Made by a program: the position numbers and the translations under genes
NCBI GenBank assembly: GCA_024734495.1
Contig: JALMQS010000073.1
Span: 2,489,805 to 2,553,804 of the forward strand
DNA: 64,000 bases
DNA from: Forficula auricularia
Lineage: Eukaryota > Arthropoda > Insecta > Dermaptera > Forficulidae
Direction: 5' to 3'
Notes under the pieces: generated by a model
Told to the model about the DNA's origin: nothing
Seen by the model: only the letters and a program-made list of their open reading frames with translations
Database searches by the model: none
Shown: positions 44,877-55,100 of the stretch, piece after piece
Numbering within the stretch: position 1 is the first letter of the stretch
Layout: each line of letters begins with the position of its first letter

Positions 44877-45443
44877 GTAATGGAAGGCAGCCCAGGGGTA
44901 GTGAGGAAAGAAAAAATTAACACATATCAAATAAGGTGTAATTTATTGGAATTCTTCCTACATTCCTTTCAAACCAATGTTTCATAGGATTCTTCCCTCC
45001 TTCTTCAGGGTTTTTATTTGTTTCCTTCAGTGACCCCTTGAAACCCTGTAGAAGGTGGGAAGAATCCTCCGAAACGTCGGTTTGAAAGAAAAATAGGAAG
45101 GATTCCAATAAATTAGCATAGAAAAACTATTTTTTCCTTCCTTTTCTTAATTATCTAAAAGGAAGAAAAAAATTTGTTGTTTTCTTAATTATCTAAAAGG
45201 AAAAAAAATGTTTTTCTATGCTTCTGCTAAGGAAGAAAAAAGTTTTAAACACTGCTGTGGAGAGAGGAAAGAAGCATTTTATTTGTTTCCTTCATTGACC
45301 CCTTGAAACCCTGAAGAAGGAGGGGAGAATCCTCCGAAACGTCTGTTTGAAAGGGAAGGAGGAAAGATTCCAATAAATTACTCCTTATTTGGATATGTGT
45401 TAATTTTTTCTTTCCTCACTACCCCTGGCCTGCCTTCCATTAC
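44877..45443. mobile_element. Palindromic element with three hammerhead-like motifs
   Basis: Outer arms of ~95 bases (GTAATGGAAGGCAG, GGGGTAGTGAGGAAAG, TTAACACATATC) enclose three motifs: minus at 44,971-45,013, plus at 45,041-45,083, plus at 45,306-45,348. In the first two, AAACC before CTGNAGA pairs with GGTTT after the cleavage position. Stem II is GGAGG..CCTCC or a variant, then GAAAC. No coding. Confidence 0.65.
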
Positions 45444-46290
45444 TTAAAAGTTCTACCAGTCCGTCTCTCTCCAGAAAAAATTTCGTTGCAAAGAAAAATT
45501 TATTTTCTACCTTAGGTATAGCTTCTCTATTTTGAAATAAAAGCGACTTTTTTAAATAAGTTTTTTTTAATATATTTCTATATTTTTTGCATCTGTTTAA
45601 AACGCACTTTAAACAATTTCTTTGAAACTACATTTTTCTAAAACTATTTGACTGTTTGGAGAAGCATAATTCTCTTTGGAATTCATTTATGTACCTACCT
45701 CTTAAACTACTCTAGTGCAATTGAAGTAAATGGACTTGGTGATTAGAGTGCACGGAAAGTTCCCTCATCAAACCTCTCTTCTATCTCAAGAGTTTTATTT
45801 TATTTCATTTTCTAAAATACTCGAAGCCCTCCATTTCATTTGTTTATGTTTGCCAGCTGGCTCTAAACTTCTTCTTTAGTTGTGCAAATTTTAATGTTGG
45901 CATTGAGTGTAATTGCTTTGACTTTTGTTATTAAATACTAAAATTTGCTTGAAATTAAACAAAACAACAATTTGCAATATATAACTTTCAACAACGTTAT
46001 TCAAACTTTTCACTCTCACAATCCTTTATGGTATATTTATTGAATAAAATTCCACAACCACCAGAATGGAAATCTGTGTATTTCAGAATAATCTAAATCA
46101 AGTAAGATTTTTAAACAAAAAAAAGAGAGAAGATAAATGATAAAAGCAAAAGTCAAACTTTTTAGATGTGAACATTGAAAACTATGGGCGGGCCCGATAT
46201 AACATATTATACAGAAGTTATATTAATAATACTTTATTATATGGCATTAATATTTAATATAGTGAATATGGTATTTTTGAATTAATTCTG
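45444..46290. other. AT-rich interval, no gene
   Basis: Nothing supported. Several T runs. Confidence 0.4.
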
Positions 46291-46294
46291 TACT

Positions 46295-46995
46295 AGGTAA
46301 AGAAAGTTAGAGGGAAGATTGCTTTGAAGAAATATGAATCGGATTATTTTTTCGATAAGACAAATGACATTTAGGTAGTTCGTTGGATAGACAATAACAA
46401 AGTCACCATCGCAACGAATTATGACAACTTTGATTGAAAAGTTTTTGTTTTGCCGAGAGTAGCAGAGTTGTTGATTCACAAAGAGAAACAAAGAGGTTGT
46501 CCTCTGCTTGATGCAAATAAACATACACACATATATTATATATCGAAATTATATATCGGTATATATATTATTTATTTGTTTGAGAATTTTTTTTTAACTG
46601 GCTCCCAGCTAAGTAAAGATCGAAAATTTTCAATACTGACCCCATGAAAAATAATTAATATAATTAAAAAATACTGATGATGAAGACCAAGTCTTCGAAA
46701 CTATAGTCTCAAACAAATAAATAATATATATAGAGATATAAAATTTCGATATATATGTGTGTTTGTTTATTTGCATCAAGCAGAGGACAACCTCTTTGTT
46801 TCTCTTTGTGAATCAACAACTCTGCTACTCTTGCCAAAACAAAATCTTTTCAATTAAAGTTGTCATAATTGGTTGCGATGGTGACTTTGGTATTGTCCAT
46901 CCAACGAACTACCTAAATGTCATTTGTCTTATCGAAAAAATAATCCGATTCATATTTCTTCAAAGCAATCTTCCCTCTAACTTTCTTGTCTGTAT
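46295..46995. mobile_element. Large palindrome centred on family P
   Basis: Left arm (46,295-46,550) and right arm (46,740-46,995) match over ~250 bases. They include AAAGTTAGAGGGAAGATTGC, AATCGGATTATTTTTTCGAT, the TTTTGCCGAGAGTAGCAGAG start and GTTGTCCTCTGCTTGATGC. The asymmetric centre holds CTGATGA + T, GAAGAC-caa-GTCTTC, GAAAC-TATAG-TC (46,674-46,710). Open frames on both arms are mirror images, not genes. Confidence 0.7.
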
Positions 46996-47282
46996 TCAAT
47001 GTGGCAGTCGCCAAATTGCATGTATCGTTCGTTGAGTATTTTGAATAATGGTCGCACTTTTGCAAATTTATCAGCTAATTCTAACGTGTCATTGATTGCT
47101 ATATGAAAATTTGATTTCAATCGCACGAAGGTATTCCGTGGCATTCCATGGCAATTCTCGATAATATCCAATATTTTCTGATTTATTAAATATTTTCGGA
47201 CATACATTTTTGTTTTATATACACTTTTATACAAAAATCAATGTATTTCCCACTTCTTTCAATGAAATAATTATGAAAAATC

Positions 47283-47418
47283 TTAGTGCCCAGCGTGTGG
47301 TCAACCACACGCCATTTTTCGCCGACGCCTGACTGAAGATATTGTTACCTGAGGTGCCGGCAAACATTACCAAAATTATATTTGGACTTTTGTCAATACA
47401 CACAATAAAAAATTATTT

Positions 47419-47472
<54 letters not shown>

Positions 47473-47689
47473 TAAAAAAAAGGCTTTTTTTGGACTTTTT
47501 TTACTACATGTCCAGATAAAACTGTGCCCAGGTGAGATTAACCCAAAACATATTTTTGAATTGCCAAGATACTGAACTTGATTTTAAATCCAAAAATAAT
47601 TTAAATAACTTTATTTATATACATTTAATGGTCGGTCAAAGTTAGCCGTGTGGTATACCACACGCTGGACATTAATGGGTTAAGCCAAA
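47283..47689. mobile_element. piggyBac-like MITE with palindromic subterminal sites
   Basis: The right end reads CGTGTGGTATACCACACG, CTGGACATTAATGGG and then TTAA (47,690-47,693), the piggyBac target. The left end carries GCCCAGCGTGTGGTCAACCA with CACGCC and a degraded outer tip. The interior contains an (AT)n run of ~46 bases. No transposase. The left TTAA is lost or mutated. Confidence 0.6.
47424..47470. repeat. (AT)n microsatellite
   Basis: About 22 uninterrupted AT dinucleotides within the piggyBac-like MITE. Confidence 0.95.
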
Positions 47690-47693
47690 GTAT

Positions 47694-48455
47694 AAAATTA
47701 TTTCAGTAATAATTTAATGCACAATAATTAAGTACCATTCCGCTGTTAGTATACTTGTTTCCAACCATAATAACCAAACATTTATCAACTAAAATAAAAA
47801 ATATTGAATACAATGGCATTTGCAGAGACATCAAATAGATTGTTTCAATTTATTGATTGTATATTTTAACAAATTAGAATTCAAATGGACTAGACAAGAG
47901 ATAAAACATAATTGAATGATGAACAAACTGTGCAATTCGAATGGTAATTTATTGAAATACGAGTTATTCATAAAAACAAATAAACAATAAAATAAAATTC
48001 ATTAACATTTGTTTTCATAAATTACATAAGAAGTAGTTAGAAGAGTTAGAAAACAAATTACATTTTACATTTTTTTCCCAAAATTATAAATTCACATTAT
48101 CTTTTAGGATTCTTATAATGATTATAATTTATTAAGATACCTGAATCAAAAGAACTACCTGCGATATTTTATTTTCATTTAATGAAATAATTTAACCCCT
48201 TTTAACTCAATTAATTAGTTAAATAATAAAATAGTTTTATTTTAAAATTGTCATCTTTATATTAAATGCTACTTAATTTCTACTAAATTAAAGTCCATAT
48301 TTATTTATCAAGTCACTTAAAAAAAATGTCAGGAAATATAAATTCCTTCCTTTCACGTACATTTATGTAAAATTGTATAAAGATAGCCTTGCCGGACGAT
48401 CGGAGTAGTATAATTGAATGTATTATATATTAAAATAAAATAATTATCTTATCTT
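47694..48455. other. AT-rich interval, no gene
   Basis: No gene or recognised element. Confidence 0.4.
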
Positions 48456-48459
48456 ATTA

Positions 48460-49180
48460 TATTAAACGAGCAAATCCTGTATATACTAATATATCCAATC
48501 GGGTTCTCGAAAACGGCTCTAACGATTTAGATGAAATTCACGGGTTAGGAGGCTTTTGTGTTGGCGATTCGATCTGTCATAGTCTCATCTTCAGCTAAGT
48601 TGTTTTTGATGGGTTTTTTTGTTAATTGAAATAATTATTCACATGTGGGAGTCTCGATAAAAATGTATATTTACATTTTTATTCAATTTCCTTTTAATTA
48701 TTAATTGGTTTTTTAATTTTATATCCCACAATAAGATAATTACAAATATTATTATATATATATTAAAAGAGAGACAATTTAATTGATTAAAATTCGAGTT
48801 TTAAATCCCACAAATATATTAGAATTTGGCAATTTAATTGATGAACTCAAAAATTGTTATTTAATTAAAAAAAATTATACGTTATTTATTTATATACCTA
48901 TACATATTTTCACATAAACTGTGGGCCACTACAAGTCTAGAAATGCAAAAACTGGGTGAGGGGTGGGGGTGGATGTGGAGGTGACGGTGGGGGTAGATGT
49001 GGGGGATGCAGTGGTAAAGGGGTACGGGGGGCGAGGGAAGTGGTTTGGGGGCGGGATTGAAGGGTGTAGGTGGGGTGGGGTGGTGGGGGTCCGGGGGCGA
49101 GGAGGGGGGTTCAGGGATTAATATATAGCTTTTAACTGAAGCAAAAAGTTACCGAGCATCGCTCGGTGGCCAGGTACTTA
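48460..49180 (+). mobile_element. Second-type Helitron-like element
   Basis: Starts near TTAAACGAGCAAATCCTGTA, a 5' style common in arthropod Helitrons, followed by CGAAAACGGCTCTAACGATT. It ends at ACCGAGC-atc-GCTCGGT, GGCCAGGTA: a 7-bp hairpin close to the terminus. The interior has a G-rich block (48,957-49,112). The terminal CTRR is not clear (CTTA), so the limits are approximate. Confidence 0.5.
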
Positions 49181-49184
49181 ATTA

Positions 49185-51260
49185 ATAAATGCTATTAGTG
49201 TAGCGAGATTTTCATTAAAAACAGTTTCTTATACAGCTTAAAGATTGATTTTTTAAATATTCAAGATCAATAATGTTCTTGAATACATTTAATATGTTCG
49301 CATTTTAGAAATGAGATTTGATTGATTTTATTTAAGAATTACTTAAATAAAAAATGAATTCAAAAGCACAGAGGAGAAAAAAAGAAAAAAATTAAATTAA
49401 TCGATTTTAATTTCATTTCGAGATCAGAAAGACGTAATTCAATATCGAATTAAATTCTCAGTATATTGAATTTTTAAACATTTCAATTTAAAATATAATA
49501 TTTTCTCTTGAGAGAAAACTTCGATGGCAATATTAGGGGGAAGTTTTTTAAGCTCATTAGACTATTCAGATTCAAATTTAAAAAAAAATGTATTTTCGTG
49601 TATTCATTATTTTGGATTTTTAAGGGTGTTTTAATTATTATTAGCACCAAGATAATTGTATTTTAGAACGTATTTAGATACCATGTATCTACTACCTATT
49701 TATCTAAATGAACTCTATCCTATCCCAATACGCTCATTAATTTAAAAACGCCAGTCTCCTATTGCTGATAAGCCGATCGGGGAATCCCAGACCGATCCTT
49801 TTCTCCCAATCCAAGAGGAATGGCTGCGGATTAAATGGATTTTAAAGATCATTAATTAAGAGCATCTCAGAGTTCGACTTTATTCTTGACAGGATTGGCA
49901 ATCAAAATTCGACTTTCAGCAAATCAAATTCAACTTTTTGGAAATCATGTATTTGTACAAATGTTTTTTTCATTTCTTTTTTTTTTCTAACTTATATATG
50001 TATTAAAAATCAGATCAAATGTAAATTTATTAATAAGGAATTCAAACTAGATGTAAAATGCTTATTCAATAGGGATTAGTGATTATCAAATCATTACATA
50101 TATCTAATATTGATTTTATAATTAAATATTCTATTATAAAATTTATTTATGGATTTGTATTGCCGTTTCCCATTATTACAGGGTTGTGTTTAAACAGGCC
50201 TAATTGGATTAACTGACGGACAAATTAATAACAGTAACAGATGTTGTAACAATATTAAAAGCATTTAGATTTTTACTTTAATTTTGATTTTTAAAGTTTT
50301 ATTTTTGAGCGCTAAAAAAAATGTGTGTGTCAGCTCCGACGCACGACTGGAGTTTACTCATTCAGATCGACTGTCTAAATAGGCACAAAAAAGGCTTACT
50401 AGTCTAAGAAAAAGATTAATACCATATCAAATGATAAATAAACGAATCAGTGAAAATACCTAAATAAAATTTCAAATATTAATTAAATCAATAGCGCCGT
50501 CGTTATTAATTACTGTGACTAGAGGCTTATGGTAACTGAAATAAGACACATGAACGTTGGTAGATATGTGGTTCACAAATCTTACCCACAAATCAATACC
50601 CACGAATTATAAATAAAATCTATAATATAAATGTTATATAAATTTTAAATAAATATTATAATTAAATTTAAAATAAGAATTATATATAATATAATATATA
50701 TAATATAATATGTATGATATATCTAAAATAATAACAATAAAGTATAAATATAACATAAGTATATAATATAAAAAATGAATAGTTATAGTGATTGTCTAAT
50801 TATCTAAGTTTAACCATAATACGTTAGAGAAAGACGTATCAAATTATAGGGTTGAATTGTATATGATATATATAAATAAAATCATCATTTAATTTTTGAG
50901 ATTAATTAAATGAAAATTTCTAAATGTCAAGTAATAAAGTTTCAAATGTTTTAAAAAATAAATAAGCACTCGACAGGGATGGAACCTGTCATGTTGCATT
51001 TATATATATATATATAATAATAATAATATTTTTTCGATTAATTTTTCAATGTCAATTTTAAAATCCGCGCCTAAAAAATGTTTGAATGATGTTGCCCTTT
51101 TTCACCACCAGAAGAGTGTGCGTACGAAAAACGTAACGCTGTCATTCGTTGACTGAATTTTACTACCCATAATTTTCCATACCGGGCTCCTTATATGCAA
51201 ATCGATTCTTACGGAGTAAACTCCAAAAATTATTTCAGAAATTGAAATACGATATTCTAG
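49185..51260. other. Long AT-rich interval, no gene
   Basis: No supported gene. 50,600-50,770 is TA-rich low complexity. 49,740-49,850 is GC-richer (AAGCCGATCGGGGAATCCC) without a frame. At ~50,967-50,995 GACAGGGATGGAACCTGTC resembles a tRNA T-arm on the minus strand, but no full tRNA can be built. Confidence 0.4.
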
Positions 51261-51265
51261 ACCAG

Positions 51266-51704
51266 TAATCCTCAAACTTTTTGGCCTGTGGGCCCCTTTT
51301 GCACTCTAAAATTTTAAAGGACTCTCTAAAGAATGGGTAGTAGGTATGTGTAGAAAAACTTCCCGGAGTGGGGATTAATCAATAACCCGGATGTCTCCCT
51401 TAGATTCTATTTACGAAGGGACGGCAGCCCTTCTGGTATGTAAGCACAATTATCTATTGCATCTCAAATTAAGCAGAGAACAATCATTTTTATTTTGTAT
51501 AAGGAAGTTGACACTTTACACTTACTATCAAAAATTTGAGACAGAACGGCCTTTATTTTTCCCCGCCTCAAAGCGAAAACTTTTGTGAGTGGGCTGTCCG
51601 TGTGCCAAGTCGGCGAGACACGCACACATATGTAAAAGCCGTGTCTGTGTATACGCCTCAAGTAAAAGAAACACTTGGCAACGTCACAGTAGAGCGCATG
51701 CACA
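51266..51704 (+). mobile_element. Possible hAT end, other terminus missing
   Basis: CAGTAATCCTCAAACTTTTT followed by GGCCTGTGGGCCCC is typical of hAT termini. No inverted partner was found before the non-LTR fragment at 51,705, so this is a solo end or a truncated element. Confidence 0.4.
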
Positions 51705-51880
51705 ATTTTTTTTTTAATGCAAATGAATGCAAAAAGGGGCGCACCAGTAAAGATGCAGCCCCTATGGATCTCGAAAAACCCTTGCATTACCGAAGAGAAG
51801 GGAAAGTTGATTAAGTGAGAAGGTGGAGACGTAGGTGTTTATGCACTCGGGTTTTGAAGGTTTGAAGATTCATTAATAAA
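51705..51880 (-). mobile_element. Jockey-like non-LTR 3' end, minus strand
   Basis: On the minus strand it runs from a histidine/leucine-rich coding end (TGCATAAACACCTACGTC) through the shared 3' untranslated block to an A tail at ~51,705-51,716. Third copy of this 3' end in the window. Confidence 0.78.
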
Positions 51881-52242
51881 GGGAATTTGTAGAGGAAATA
51901 AAAAGATGATAAGAAAAGTAAAGTAAAGAGATCGGAAAAACAATTAAGGCTCTCAAACTTGGATATATTTCTCAATATATTCAATATCAGTGAGCCCTTA
52001 ATGAAATTGGACAGTGGTTTTACCCGGGCGATTAAAAGGGTTTAATCTACCACTTGATTTGGTGTTAGTAGGGAGAAAATTATGTGTTATTTACTTAGCT
52101 ACTAGAGTTGATAATATATATATTATAAATTATGAGATTATGTTAATATTTAAAATAATTGATATATTTGAATATAAATAAGCTAGCATATTTATTCGTA
52201 GTTATTTATTTTATGTTATTCCAGAGTTGTATTCCTCTACAC

Positions 52243-55092
52243 CAGGGCTTCTTAAACTTTTTTATATAGCGACCCCCTTCAAGCTTAGGAAATTTTAAAC
52301 GACCCCCTCCTCCATATAATGAAATATATATTAACCGTAGATGTAGATGTAATATCGCACTATTTTACAATGTAAATAAAATAAGGATTAAAGAATACGT
52401 ACCCATTCATTTCACATATATATAATTGGAAACGTTGACGGGATATCGGTCGTAATAAAACACAATAAATAGAATGACATAAAACTATATATATATTTAT
52501 TCAATAGAAAAAATAAACTTTTGTAACAATTTTTTTATAAGAAAACATAAAACTATATCTATATATTCAATAGAAAAAATAAACTTTTGTAACAATTTTT
52601 TTAATAAAAACATATTATTAACATCAAACAATATTAATGTGACGGATGTGATTGTTTATTTTTACACAAATAATTAAATCTAGGCTCAATTTGAGTTAGT
52701 GCAGATCGTAATAAATTTTCAACGTTTATTAAAGTTGAACGGTATTTTGATTTTATGTAAGTTAATGTGGAAAAGGCTGATTCACATAAATATGTTGTAC
52801 AAAATGGCAGTAATTTGTTCATTGCCATTTCCGATAGTAGGGGATATTCTGATTTGATTTCTATCCAAAATTCATGCACAGGCACTTGAGAAAATCTGAG
52901 TCGCAAGGTAGTATCACTTGTTAATTCGGCAAATTCTTCTTGTGCTTTTAAGTTTAAAAAATTAATTTCTTCCATTTCAATTGAAAATGGATTGCAAATC
53001 CATTGTTGTGTATCGATATCATTGGGAAAATACCTATGCATGTAAACTTCCATATCCTTCAAATGATTAACTATAATTTTTGTTATAGGAGTATCTTTTT
53101 TTGAAATATTGTTACTAATTATATACTCGTCAGTAAATGGAAACATTTCGAGCGATCCACTTTCCACTCTGTTCTTCCATATAAGAATTTTTTTAACAAA
53201 GGCCTCAAGTTTATTTTTTAACATAAACATATTAACGCAGACTCCCTGCATTGATAAATTCATATCATTGATTTTATCAAAAATATCTGCCAAATAGCAT
53301 AGCTTGAGAAGCCATAAATTATCGTGAAAATAATCGGCCAAATTAGAATTTTGCTCTGTTAGAAATATAAGAACTTCATCTTTTAAAGTTAATAATCGTT
53401 TCAAACTTCGACCTCTTGATAGCCACCTAACTTCAGCATGTAGCAATAAACTTGTATAATCCGAATCCATATCAATGCACAAATTTTTAAACAATCGACT
53501 ATTAAGTGCTCGACTTTTAATAAAGTTAATGATTTTGACTGCATCAAAAAACACAGTGTTTAATTCTGGTGCAATTTTTTTAACAACAAGTGCCTCTCGG
53601 TGAATCATACAATGTGTAAATGTAATATGATCATTTCCAGCTTTAACAAATGCTGTAAAACCAAGATCTTGTCCGGTCATTGCTGCAGCACCGTCCGTGC
53701 ACACACCAACACAATTTTTCCAATTTAATCCTTCTTTTTCAAAAAACTCATTTACTTTTTTATATATATCTTTTCCACGAGTATGACCTTCCAGAGGACG
53801 ACAAAACAGTATATCTTCATGAATGCTTCCCTCATAAATATATCTTACAAAAAGTAACAACTGTGCCATTTTTGAAATGTCTGTCGACTCGTCCAGTTGT
53901 ATTGCAAACTTTGAGCTGTCTTTAAGCCTCATAAGAAGCTGTTGAAATTGATCATTGCTAATGTCTGAAATTCTTTTGGACACAGTGTCATTTGATAATG
54001 GAATTTTACTAATTTCAGCAGCATACTGTTTTCCATGAACAATTTCAGACATTCTTATAGCTGCAGGTAGTAAAAGTTGCTCTCCAATAGTAAAAGGCTT
54101 TTTCGTTTTTGCTATCAAATACGAAACTTCATACGATGCCAATAGATATTTATCATTCAAAGTAACATACTTCTCCAAAGTGTTCTTTTCTTTATTTGAT
54201 GTTTGCAAAAGACGCTCAAAATATTCTATTGGCTTTTTTGATAACGTTGCATGTTTAGTATTCAAATGTCGTTGCAGTTTTGACGGTTTCATGCTTTCTG
54301 CAGCCAAAACTTCTTTGCAAATTAAGCACACTGGTTGTTCTTCATTGTTGTGAGAAGAGCATGTGAAGCCATACTGCAAATATGATTCGTCATATTTTCT
54401 TTTTTTGTTTTGCTAGAAGTCGGATTTGAAGCACTGCAACTTGGTTGTGACGGCGTGGCAGACTTATTAGTTGGAATTTTAATTAGCCATTTATCCATGA
54501 TGGTTAAATAATAATAAATAATTAAACAAAATGTAGTTGAACTTTAACGTAATAATTAAAAACACCAACTGAAAATTACACAGTAAATACACACATGTCA
54601 CTACGAAGACAAAGCTGAGTCCAAACTGAAGTACAAACAGAAAAATAACTACACTCGAATCTTTACCAGTGCAATGACAACAAATTACGATCAGATCAAC
54701 CCCGACGCGCCGGCGTGTTCAAAGTGTGCAGCGCACAAAGGCATCGTATCACAAAGACGCCGAAAAAGAAGCTGGCGGCCAGACATCAATGTCGAACGTT
54801 CAGTTGAAAATCGAGGAGCGCGTTGTATTTATTATTTTAAATGCTACTTCCATATTTTCATTTATAGGCCCTACATAACAGTTTTGCATTGCCACTTTTT
54901 TCAAAAAATAGTTATAATAAAACTACAATAGTATTTTGTATGATTTTTATTTGTATTTATATTTGTACGTAGTGTGTATACTAATTTTAAAATTTTATTT
55001 ATAATGATTAAAAAGTATCAGATCTTTGCGACCCCCTTTCAGTAGTCTCGCGACCCCCCTGGGGGTCGCGACCCACAGTTTAAGAAGCCCTG
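52243..55092 (-). mobile_element. Nearly complete hAT transposon, 2,850 bp
   Basis: Exact 16-bp inverted ends (CAGGGCTTCTTAAACT) with GACCCCC-rich subterminal sequence on both sides, and an 8-bp target duplication CTCTACAC/CTCTATAC (52,235-52,242 and 55,093-55,100; one mismatch). It contains one transposase gene on the minus strand. Length and layout are those of an autonomous hAT of the ZBED type. Confidence 0.95.
52634..54498 (-). pseudogene. hAT transposase, ZBED type, one frameshift
   Basis: Cut-and-paste transposase acting in the nucleus. An N-terminal ATG at 54,498 opens MDKWLIKIPTNKSATPS, a serine-rich leader. A 7-base A run (plus strand T run 54,400-54,406) is one base short, and reading returns in the next frame at KRKYDESYLQYGF. 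Then come a BED zinc finger (C-x2-C..H-x4-H, CLICKEV..HLNTKH), an RNase H-like core with LDESTDIS, CTDGAAAMTG and HCMIHREALVVKK, and a C-terminal hAT dimerisation block (LCESAFSTLTYIKSKYRSTL). The remaining ~580 codons have no stop. The homopolymer break could be real or a sequencing error. If an error, this is an intact gene. Confidence 0.92.
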
Positions 55093-55100
55093 CTCTATAC

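Noticed and set aside
46282..47234. Several 65-92-codon frames
   Set aside because: They are mirror images on the two arms of a palindrome (MCMFICIKQRTTSLF versus MCLFICIKQRTTSLF on opposite strands), not genes.
50967..50995. Mitochondrial-type tRNA on the minus strand
   Set aside because: A T-arm-like hairpin is present, but no acceptor partner, D-arm or anticodon arm can be drawn from the flanks.
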